This document shows, piece by piece, positions 1-5,310 of a DNA stretch of 8,796 bases (position 1 is its first letter; every line of letters starts with the position of its first letter). The notes under the pieces were generated by a model, which ran no database searches, had not been told where the DNA came from, and worked only from the letters and a program-made list of their open reading frames with translations. Source of the DNA: Lachnospiraceae bacterium (GTDB lineage: Bacteria; Bacillota; Clostridia; Lachnospirales; Lachnospiraceae); the NCBI GenBank assembly GCA_016301965.1, contig JAEDOO010000075.1, positions 1 to 8,796 of the forward strand. The letters are read 5' to 3'. Position numbers and translations under genes: made by a program.

Positions 1-188
1 GCTTTCAGTCCCTCAAAACAGCTCTGGGAATACTGAAGCACACCGGCACACTCGGAAATCTGTACAGTTGCATCTGTAGTCATCTGTCCCTCATCCCAGG
101 CACCATCTTTATAGTGGGCAACAAAACGTTCTTTTGTCGGCATATAAGCGAATCCAAGATTGCCCCAGTCGATATTCATTTTTTCCAT
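1..188 (-). CDS. ilvE: Branched-chain amino acid aminotransferase, N-terminal fragment (cut by window edge)
   Basis: Only the first 62 codons are present; the rest lies beyond the left edge. The protein begins MEKMNIDWGNLGFAYMPT and continues through ISECAGVLQYSQSCFEGLKA, which matches what I know of the N-terminus of class IV (fold-type IV) PLP aminotransferases of the larger BCAT type (N-I-D-W-x-N-L-G-F, then S-x-x-x-x-L-x-Y-x-x-x-x-F-E-G-L-K-A). The family interconverts leucine, isoleucine and valine with their 2-oxo acids using glutamate/2-oxoglutarate in the cytosol. The PLP lysine falls outside the window. An AAAGGA site lies 5' of the ATG at 186-188; an in-frame ATG three codons in (177-179) is less likely. 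The gene has its own sigma-A promoter and a leader hairpin. It lies on the same strand as the RelA/SpoT-like operon, 175 nt downstream of it. Family assignment is strong; the symbol is by recognition of the N-terminus only. Confidence 0.86.
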   Translation of the reverse strand, partial: MEKMNIDWGNLGFAYMPTKERFVAHYKDGAWDEGQMTTDATVQISECAGVLQYSQSCFEGLK

Positions 189-208
189 AATCTCAGGTCC
201 TTTCTTGT

Positions 209-226
209 CCCGTGTTTTCACACGGG
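209..226 (-). promoter_or_regulatory. Leader hairpin with GAAA tetraloop 5' of the ilvE ribosome site
   Basis: On the minus strand CCCGTGT-GAAA-ACACGGG forms a perfect 7-bp stem closed by a GNRA-type loop, 5 nt before the AAAGGA ribosome site. It is inside the predicted leader and has no U-run, so it is not a terminator. It may stabilise the mRNA or affect translation, or be a DNA operator; the sequence does not decide. Confidence 0.5.
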
Positions 227-251
227 TTACTCCTCATTTAAGTTCCGTATT

Positions 252-280
252 ATTTTATACCTATCCGTATATCTCGTCAA
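252..280 (-). promoter_or_regulatory. Sigma-A promoter of ilvE
   Basis: On the minus strand a -35 TTGACG (275-280) and a -10 TAAAAT (252-257) are separated by exactly 17 nt. Transcription should start near position 245, giving a leader of about 55 nt before the ilvE ATG. Confidence 0.75.
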
Positions 281-282
281 TA

Positions 283-294
283 TTTGCACGCAAA
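283..294. promoter_or_regulatory. Palindrome abutting the ilvE -35 box (possible operator)
   Basis: TTTGCACGCAAA is a perfect 5-2-5 inverted repeat lying 2 bp upstream of the ilvE -35 hexamer. Its position suits binding by a dimeric regulator, but no known operator is recognised and a 12-bp palindrome can arise by chance. Confidence 0.3.
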
Positions 295-363
295 ATAATT
301 TACTGCGTTAAAAGGTTAATAGCGCCTATGAAACGCCATTCAGCGCCTTTTCAAATACGATTG

Positions 364-1356
364 CTATGCCAGCTCCAGGCATACGAGTTCTTTGGTTTCC
401 GCGTCTTTATAGTACAGCCAGCTGCCCACGACCTGCGGTCTGTCTCCGGTAATATGGCCAAATTTATCTTTTTCAAAGCATCTGGTTTTTTCTGCCAGAA
501 CTGTGCTGTCTCCGGTCTCGGGATCCATTCTGGAAATGCCCATATCCTTTTCCATCTCCGCAAGATAGATTTTACCGCCAGCAAAGAAAACATAGGTCAT
601 AGGTCCGGCCAGACGTTTTCTCTCCACCGCCGCCGGATGCCGTGGATCCATACACTCATAGTAGCAGTCCGCATGTCTGGACTGCTCGATCACCGTGCAG
701 AGAAGTTTATCCGTCTCAAAGGTACAGGCCTCTTTTAACAGCTCGCTTTTCTCCCAGAAACGATCTAACTGGAAAGAGGTCTCGCTCAGGCGCTCTGCCT
801 GAAATGTTCCCATATCAATTTTGTAAAACACGGAAACCTCCCGGTCAAAATCGTCATGCATGCCAAAGAATTCATCGCCGCTTACCCACCAGGCATCCTG
901 TTTCAGATTGAAATACTCGCTTTCCGCATCCATGCCGGCACTCTTTAACGTGGCAAGATCCACCCGCACGATCATTCCGTGTTCTGTTTTTGTACTGTAA
1001 TACAGATATTTATCGGTAAGGATCAGATGATGTGGAAAGCTGCCCACAGCATCAAATACCGTTTCCTCCAGGGTATCCACATCCACCCGGGACAGCTGCA
1101 GAAGATCCTGTTTCAATACATAGATCTCATGGCCCCGGCCCACACATTCTGTCCAGCGGAATATCTTTGCGTCCTCCACGGAAAATTCCGTCACTTCACC
1201 GCTCTCTTTATCGATACGAAAACAGGTCTCTACCGAAGGATGCTCCTCGCTTCTGCGGGGAAAGGCCACCACATATTCATCAAGCTCTACATACTGCATA
1301 ACCCCAACACGATCAGCGCAGGCACGGCTGATAGGTTTTGTCATCTTTTCTGTCAA
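364..1356 (-). CDS. Uncharacterised repeat protein, probable cytoplasmic beta-propeller; second gene of the RelA/SpoT-like operon
   Basis: I do not recognise a named family. The 330-residue protein has no signal peptide or membrane segment. It carries a recurring strand-turn motif of the form aromatic/x-[KR]-[IVM]-D-x-x-[TS], at about residues 46 (FRIDKESGEV), 89 (SRVDVDTLEE), 130 (VRVDLATLKS), 178 (YKIDMGTFQA), 233 (YECMDPRHPA), 275 (SRMDPETGDS) and 316 (YKDAETKELV). The 41-55 residue spacing and the hydrophobic/YY strands between motifs (LILTDKYLYY, KIYLAEMEK, WLYYKD) suggest a six- or seven-bladed propeller, like the repeats of DUF5050-type proteins. The start is TTG at 1354-1356: GGGAGGAA (1363-1370) sits 6 nt upstream, whereas the first in-frame ATG (1342-1344) is too far from it. 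That site lies in the last codons of the upstream gene, whose stop is 3 nt away, so the two are translationally coupled. A sensor, antitoxin or partner role is an inference from coupling alone. Confidence 0.82.
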   Translation of the reverse strand: MTEKMTKPISRACADRVGVMQYVELDEYVVAFPRRSEEHPSVETCFRIDKESGEVTEFSVEDAKIFRWTECVGRGHEIYVLKQDLLQLSRVDVDTLEETVFDAVGSFPHHLILTDKYLYYSTKTEHGMIVRVDLATLKSAGMDAESEYFNLKQDAWWVSGDEFFGMHDDFDREVSVFYKIDMGTFQAERLSETSFQLDRFWEKSELLKEACTFETDKLLCTVIEQSRHADCYYECMDPRHPAAVERKRLAGPMTYVFFAGGKIYLAEMEKDMGISRMDPETGDSTVLAEKTRCFEKDKFGHITGDRPQVVGSWLYYKDAETKELVCLELA

Positions 1357-1359
1357 TGT

Positions 1360-3138
1360 TTATTCCTCCCTGACAATTCCGTTATTTCTTTCCCTCACCA
1401 GATTCACGATCTTATGGCGGAAAGGGATCTCGTAAATATCTTCATCTGAGAATACCTTGCGATTATAGTCAAACCGGCACTGCATAATGGTATCCCGGTC
1501 ATAGCTGACATAGGTGCCATCCGGCCAGAAGATCATCACACTGCCGTCACCACTGGTTTTCTGGGCATAGACATGGGCAAAAGATCCGATGGTGCCAAGA
1601 AGCTTATCTGCATTGATCAGGAATTTCTGCTCCTTCTCATCCCAGCCGATCACAACAACTGGCAGACAGCGGGCAGGGTGTTCCAGAAGTTTCCGGATAG
1701 TCTCCGCATCCTGCTCGTTCTTAAGTATCGGCACTTTGGAAGGCAGTTTCTCTACATCGTAAAAATCCACCTTTTCACGGATCCGATCCACGAACTTTGG
1801 CTTACGGAAGCTGATTTTTGCCATCTCCTGCTCCGGCGCACTGCTGGTCGTAACACAGAAAAACAGCAGACGGCCGTTTTTGTTTTCCAGACTGGTTTCT
1901 GTAAACCAGATGGTTCCCGGCATACTGGCATCGATACGGCTGCAGTTCAGCAAAAACTTCTGCAGCTGCTCATCGTATTCCACATGCAGCTCATATCCCG
2001 GGCTGGTACCGCGAAAATCCTCCGGAGTTTCCTTCATTTCGGGGAAAATTTCACGGTATTTATATCGTCCCCAGCTGTATATGATCTGCACTGCTGTCCG
2101 GAAGCTCTCCTGCACTTTTTCAAAAGGGGTATCCTCATCGTTCAGTGCCACATCCAACTGGAAGGTCGTTCGGTTTTCCAGTGGTTTAAATTTGTTCTTG
2201 CTGGGAACAGGCTCATATACCTTGAGTTTTGTATCCGAAAGAAGCTTCTTTATCGTTTCATCTTTGACATAGATCATATTCAGCACTTTGACCAGCACAT
2301 CGTACGTCAGCTTGGTATGCACATTTTCATCCATCAGCGCACTGATCAGCTGAGACTTATCACAATTAAAGAAATCCCACCCCAGCTGGTCATGCTGATC
2401 CAGATATGCAGCCACCTGAGGATTCAGGGGCTTATCCTCCAGTCTCAGACGATAGCGGCTTCTAAGCATTAATTCCCAGTTTTTCTTTTCTTTATGCTTT
2501 CTGGCCAGGCTCTGGAACAGATTGGACAGCGACCAGTCGCACAGCTCAAGACTGGCCAGAATGCTATTCATCGTACGAGCCAGATCTTCATTATCATCCC
2601 AGAGATTTTTTTTGTGATTTTTGATATCTTTATAGCGCATGTCATGTTCGATCTCATGCCATCCTTCAAACAGAACTGTTCTAAGCTGCACTTCAAAAGT
2701 GGCATCCACCGGCAGTTTCCAGATGTGTTCATCGATCATTTCCAGAAGCTTCTGCGGAATTTCAAACACGCCATTGATCTTTGTAGCCTGAAACTCGTTG
2801 ACAGTCATGGCATTCTGAGACCACTGTCCATTTCGATTGAAGGTCTTCTCCAGAATATAGCGGCAGGGAGCCAGATCGTCTGAATAATACAATACCACAC
2901 GAATGCCCAAAAGATCCTGTACTTTTTTGTCCTCCTCGCCGTCACCGTACTCACCGCTGTTTAATTTCAGAGCCAGCGATTCATTATCCTTGACCCGTGA
3001 AAACAGCCGATAGTACAAGCCGCACTTTTTCAACTGCTCCTCTATACTCTTTTTTAACTCCTGCAATACGACCTGCAGATTGATCTCATCCTTAACTTCC
3101 GCAATCGCTTCTGCCGTATATACTTTTTTATCACACAT
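1360..3138 (-). CDS. RelA/SpoT-domain nucleotide pyrophosphokinase-like protein with long unassigned C-terminal region
   Basis: A 592-residue soluble protein. Residues about 40-170 form a RelA/SpoT synthetase-type domain: R48-x-K50-x3-S54-x3-K58, then D75-L-L-G-I-R80 (metal-binding Asp), then FE149-VQLRT154 (E-x-Q-x-R-T, catalytic Glu), then W160-HEIEH165-x3-YK170. This family transfers pyrophosphate from ATP to a nucleotide or RNA 3' end. The G-Y-x-S-x-H motif that stacks on GDP/GTP in true alarmone synthetases is not visible; the equivalent stretch near 114-124 reads NEFQATKINGV. There is no HD hydrolase domain, and small alarmone synthetases are usually only 200-250 residues. Residues 180-310 look helical. 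Residues 320-592 are mixed alpha/beta (GTIWFTETSLE near 408, LPVVVIGWD near 492, FAHVYAQ near 520) and I cannot assign them. The ATG at 3136-3138 has GAGGA 6 nt upstream and an extended -10 promoter. It is the first gene of a coupled pair. Substrate is unknown: (p)ppGpp, (p)ppApp or tRNA modification are all possible. Confidence 0.85.
   Translation of the reverse strand: MCDKKVYTAEAIAEVKDEINLQVVLQELKKSIEEQLKKCGLYYRLFSRVKDNESLALKLNSGEYGDGEEDKKVQDLLGIRVVLYYSDDLAPCRYILEKTFNRNGQWSQNAMTVNEFQATKINGVFEIPQKLLEMIDEHIWKLPVDATFEVQLRTVLFEGWHEIEHDMRYKDIKNHKKNLWDDNEDLARTMNSILASLELCDWSLSNLFQSLARKHKEKKNWELMLRSRYRLRLEDKPLNPQVAAYLDQHDQLGWDFFNCDKSQLISALMDENVHTKLTYDVLVKVLNMIYVKDETIKKLLSDTKLKVYEPVPSKNKFKPLENRTTFQLDVALNDEDTPFEKVQESFRTAVQIIYSWGRYKYREIFPEMKETPEDFRGTSPGYELHVEYDEQLQKFLLNCSRIDASMPGTIWFTETSLENKNGRLLFFCVTTSSAPEQEMAKISFRKPKFVDRIREKVDFYDVEKLPSKVPILKNEQDAETIRKLLEHPARCLPVVVIGWDEKEQKFLINADKLLGTIGSFAHVYAQKTSGDGSVMIFWPDGTYVSYDRDTIMQCRFDYNRKVFSDEDIYEIPFRHKIVNLVRERNNGIVREE
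1363..1370 (-). promoter_or_regulatory. Ribosome binding site that fixes a TTG start
   Basis: GGGAGGAA on the minus strand overlaps the last codons of the RelA/SpoT-like gene (ending R-E-E-stop). It is followed by TAAACA and then TTG at 1354-1356, good spacing for TTG and about 18 nt from the nearest in-frame ATG. The stop codon of the upstream gene lies between site and start, a classic coupling arrangement. Confidence 0.75.
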
Positions 3139-3187
3139 GTTAAATCCTCACAACCATAGTGTTATTTCAGCTGCCCATTGTCTTATA

Positions 3188-3217
3188 AGTATACCATATG
3201 ACTGTTTATAACTGCAA
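3188..3217 (-). promoter_or_regulatory. Promoter of the RelA/SpoT-like operon (extended -10)
   Basis: On the minus strand -10 TATACT (3188-3193) is preceded by TGG, an extended -10 element. A poor -35, TTGCAG (3212-3217), lies 18 nt upstream. The weak -35 suggests low or activated expression. Confidence 0.6.
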
Positions 3218-3218
3218 C

Positions 3219-3253
3219 TGTCTGGGGCATGCGGAAGTTGTTTCGTCCAGACA
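3219..3253. promoter_or_regulatory. Inverted repeat between two divergent promoters
   Basis: TGTCTGG (3219-3225) and CCAGACA (3247-3253) are perfect inverted 7-mers separated by 21 nt. They lie between the -35 box of the RelA/SpoT-like operon (3212-3217) and that of the SEC-C gene (3263-3268). The placement would suit one regulator acting on both promoters, but chance is not excluded. Confidence 0.35.
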
Positions 3254-3262
3254 AAAGTCCGA

Positions 3263-3291
3263 TTGTCAAACTACCTCTTTCCATGTATAAT
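3263..3291 (+). promoter_or_regulatory. Sigma-A promoter of the SEC-C gene (and probably metA)
   Basis: TTGTCA (3263-3268), a 17-nt spacer, then a perfect TATAAT (3286-3291). The predicted start near 3298 leaves a leader of only about 27 nt, with no room for a riboswitch. Confidence 0.82.
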
Positions 3292-3324
3292 AAAAAGACA
3301 TGTTACGTAAGGAGGTTCACCGAA

Positions 3325-4170
3325 ATGGCTGAACAGAATACAGAAAAAGCAATGCCCAAGTCTTACCCCAATGACCCTTGCCCCTGTCACAGCGGCAAAA
3401 AATATAAACACTGCTGCCAGAAAGAAACGGCAAGAACCCGTTATCTCTGGGATAAATTTCATGCCATCTGGCAAGATCCCCGGTATGTGATGGACAGCCT
3501 GACAAAAACAGCCCAGGGCATGTCCGACTTTTTTAATGAACGGATGGCCAAGCTGGAAAAGCCGCTCTTTTTTGCTCTGAATCCGGAAGAGCCCTGCATC
3601 GTGCGCACCTACGATCTGAAAGATGCGTGGCTGGCTGTTTTTCAGAAGATGCCCGTCCCTCTGGATTTTACCATGGATGCGGCTCATGAGCTGGAGAAGC
3701 TGCTCTACCTGGAAGCCGGATTTCCAAAAGCCACTGTCCGGGAAGGCCAAAATGCGGATGCCTACCTGGCTACTTCTCTGAATCATATGCTGTCGGCGCC
3801 ATATATCGATTCCAACATTCTCGGCTACGGCTTTGATATGGTCAGCATGCTGGTCCATGAACTGCAGGTACAGCTGCCCATGCTGCAAAATTACCCCACG
3901 GAAGAAAAGCTTTCTTCTTATGACCGCTATCTGATTGGCTGTCTTTTGATCCAACAGCTGCTCAAATGGCATCTGGTGGACAGTACCTACACTTGTCCCT
4001 ATATTCCGGTATATCAGATGAAATTTCCCATGATTCTGGAGGAGTGCCAGAAGCGCTTCCAGTTTATTCTGGATCATGGCTATGACTCACCGGAAAAAGT
4101 CCGTTTTCTGCTGGAACATTTTATTCAGATCAATCATCTGGAAGATACCCTGGAAGTCTGTGAGGCCTAA
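3325..4170 (+). CDS. SEC-C metal-binding motif protein of unknown function
   Basis: A 281-residue soluble protein. Near its N-terminus (residues 15-31) it reads PNDPCPCHSGKKYKHCC, a SEC-C motif (C19-x-C21-x8-C30-C31), the zinc-binding module also found at the C-terminus of SecA. The usual Gly after CPC is His here. The remaining ~245 residues look mostly helical and I cannot name them; no catalytic motif or membrane segment is evident. The ATG at 3325-3327 is chosen because TAAGGAGG (3308-3315) sits 9 nt upstream and the TATAAT box ends at 3291. An upstream in-frame start near 3229 would place the promoter inside the gene and is rejected. metA begins 37 nt after the stop with no visible terminator or promoter between, so the two are probably co-transcribed. 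The function is open: SEC-C modules bind zinc and often mediate protein interaction. Confidence 0.85.
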   Translation: MAEQNTEKAMPKSYPNDPCPCHSGKKYKHCCQKETARTRYLWDKFHAIWQDPRYVMDSLTKTAQGMSDFFNERMAKLEKPLFFALNPEEPCIVRTYDLKDAWLAVFQKMPVPLDFTMDAAHELEKLLYLEAGFPKATVREGQNADAYLATSLNHMLSAPYIDSNILGYGFDMVSMLVHELQVQLPMLQNYPTEEKLSSYDRYLIGCLLIQQLLKWHLVDSTYTCPYIPVYQMKFPMILEECQKRFQFILDHGYDSPEKVRFLLEHFIQINHLEDTLEVCEA

Positions 4171-4207
4171 GGTCTGCAGATACTTTACATAATAAGGAGG
4201 AATTATC

Positions 4208-5143
4208 ATGCCTATACGTATCCCTGATTCCCTGCCGGCTCATGCCACGCTGGAATCCGAAAATATTTTTGTTATGACCGAGTTTCGTGCCATGCATCAG
4301 GACATTCGTCCTCTGGATGTGCTGATCCTCAATCTGATGCCTACCAAGGTCATCACAGAGACTCAGCTGCTTCGCAAGCTGTCCAACACCCCGCTGCAGG
4401 TACATGTGGAGTTTTTGCAGACAGCAAGCTACATTCCCACGCATACAGATCCCGGTCATATGGAACAGTTTTACTATACCTTTGATGAGATCAAGAATCG
4501 CCGTTACGATGGTATGATCATTACCGGTGCTCCCCTGGATTATGTGGCCTGTGAGGATGTGGCCTACTGGAATGAGATCTGCAAGATCATGGAATGGACC
4601 AAAACACACGTACACTGCACGTTCCACCTGTGCTGGGGAGCCTATGCCGGCCTGTATTACCACTACGGTATCAAAAAGACGGATCTGGCGCAAAAGCTGT
4701 TTGGTATTTTCCCGCACAAGGTGCTTAAGAGAACTTCTCCTCTGTTTCGCGGTTTTGACGATGTGTTTATGGCACCACATTCCCGTGCCACCGATGTAAA
4801 TCTGGAGGATGTGGAAGCGGTTCCTGAGCTGGAGGTCATGGCTGTTACAGAAAGCGGCAGTCTGGCCATTGCCAAGACAACGGACAGCCGTCAGTTTTTT
4901 GTAACGTGTCATGCGGAATACGATGCGGATACTCTGGCCAGAGAGTATTTCCGTGATATGGAAAAAGGTCTTACCACGGTGGATCTTCCGGAAAATTATT
5001 TTCCGGACAATGATCCGAAAAATCCGCCGGTGGTCAACTGGCGATCTACCGGTCAGCTGCTGTATTCAAACTGGCTGAATTTTTATGTTTATCAGAGTAC
5101 TCCGTATGATCTCTACGCGGAGGATGTAGAATTTTATATTTAG
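4208..5143 (+). CDS. metA: Homoserine O-acyltransferase MetA (probable acetyltransferase), methionine biosynthesis
   Basis: A 311-residue full-length MetA, the first committed step of methionine synthesis: acyl-CoA plus homoserine gives O-acylhomoserine and CoA, in the cytosol. The start MPIRIPDSLPA and the segments LESENIFVMTE, HQDIRPL and LNLMPTK are typical. In standard family numbering the nucleophile is C142 (HLCWGAYAG) and the other triad residues are H235 and E237 (VTCHAEYD); K47, K163, S192 and R249 are also in place. Position 111, known to govern acyl-CoA choice (Glu for acetyl, Gly for succinyl), is Asp here (TGAPLDYV), so acetyl-CoA use is likely but unproven. The residue before H235 is Cys where I expect Gly. 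An AAGGAGG (4194-4200) lies 7 nt before the ATG. No SAM riboswitch or T-box precedes it; the gene probably shares the promoter of the SEC-C gene upstream. Transcription ends in the large palindrome that follows. Confidence 0.95.
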   Translation: MPIRIPDSLPAHATLESENIFVMTEFRAMHQDIRPLDVLILNLMPTKVITETQLLRKLSNTPLQVHVEFLQTASYIPTHTDPGHMEQFYYTFDEIKNRRYDGMIITGAPLDYVACEDVAYWNEICKIMEWTKTHVHCTFHLCWGAYAGLYYHYGIKKTDLAQKLFGIFPHKVLKRTSPLFRGFDDVFMAPHSRATDVNLEDVEAVPELEVMAVTESGSLAIAKTTDSRQFFVTCHAEYDADTLAREYFRDMEKGLTTVDLPENYFPDNDPKNPPVVNWRSTGQLLYSNWLNFYVYQSTPYDLYAEDVEFYI

Positions 5144-5152
5144 GATGTGCAT

Positions 5153-5303
5153 AAAAAGTGCCTGCCCCTGTGTGGGCTGATGGCTTATATAAATTATCTC
5201 GCTCCGCCTGCGCTCTTGCCGAGCCTGTAGTCTCGGCGGCGTGCTCGAAAAGTCGCTCGAAATTTATATAAGCCATCAGCCCACACAGGGGCAGGCACTT
5301 TTT
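5153..5303. repeat. Long palindromic intergenic element: 43-bp perfect arms, 65-nt loop
   Basis: Positions 5153-5195 and 5261-5303 are perfect reverse complements (43 of 43). The arms start AAAAAGTGCCTGCCCC, continue through TGTGTGGGCTGATGGC and end TTATATAAATT. The 65-nt loop (5196-5260) contains its own hairpin, GCCGAG (5218-5223) with CTCGGC (5232-5237), and a direct repeat GCTCGAAA (5243-5250 and 5255-5262). The element fills almost the whole gap between convergent metA and the lipoprotein gene. Perfect arm identity indicates recent origin, gene conversion or selection on RNA pairing. I recall similar intergenic repeats in Lachnospiraceae but cannot confirm that it is multicopy. A reverse-frame ORF crossing it is not a gene. 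Confidence 0.9.
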
Positions 5304-5304
5304 T
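5153..5304. terminator. Probable bidirectional terminator for metA and the lipoprotein gene
   Basis: The outer GC-rich part of the palindrome (GTGCCTGCCCC paired with GGGGCAGGCAC) is followed by TTTTTT (5299-5304) on the plus strand and by TTTTT on the minus strand (complement of 5153-5157). This gives an intrinsic-terminator shape for both converging transcripts, 9 nt after the metA stop and 7 nt after the lipoprotein stop. The 65-nt loop is unusually large for a terminator. Confidence 0.65.
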
Positions 5305-5310
5305 ATTTAC

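Noticed and set aside
193..237. 14-codon upstream ORF ending 4 nt before ilvE, as a leader peptide
   Set aside because: The peptide MRSNPCENTGQERT has no Leu, Ile or Val, and there is no good ribosome site before it, so it does not fit attenuation control. A chance reading frame is more likely.
300..363. Terminator of the RelA/SpoT-like operon
   Set aside because: Repeats of the AGCGCC type here are direct rather than inverted, and the possible TTAA/GCG stem is broken by a bulge and lacks a U-run. No convincing terminator is seen, so read-through toward ilvE is possible.
1573..2472. 299-residue plus-strand ORF antisense to the RelA/SpoT-like gene
   Set aside because: The opposite frame has clear RelA/SpoT motifs, promoter and ribosome site; this one has none.
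3229..3324. Longer N-terminus for the SEC-C protein
   Set aside because: It would place the TTGTCA/TATAAT promoter and the AGGAGG site inside the gene; the ATG at 3325 has ideal spacing.
4130..4912. 260-residue minus-strand ORF antisense to metA
   Set aside because: It is fully explained by the strong metA frame on the other strand and has no promoter or ribosome site.
5046..5276. 76-residue minus-strand ORF across the metA end and the palindrome
   Set aside because: It overlaps metA antisense and is mostly a translation of the inverted repeat; no ribosome site.
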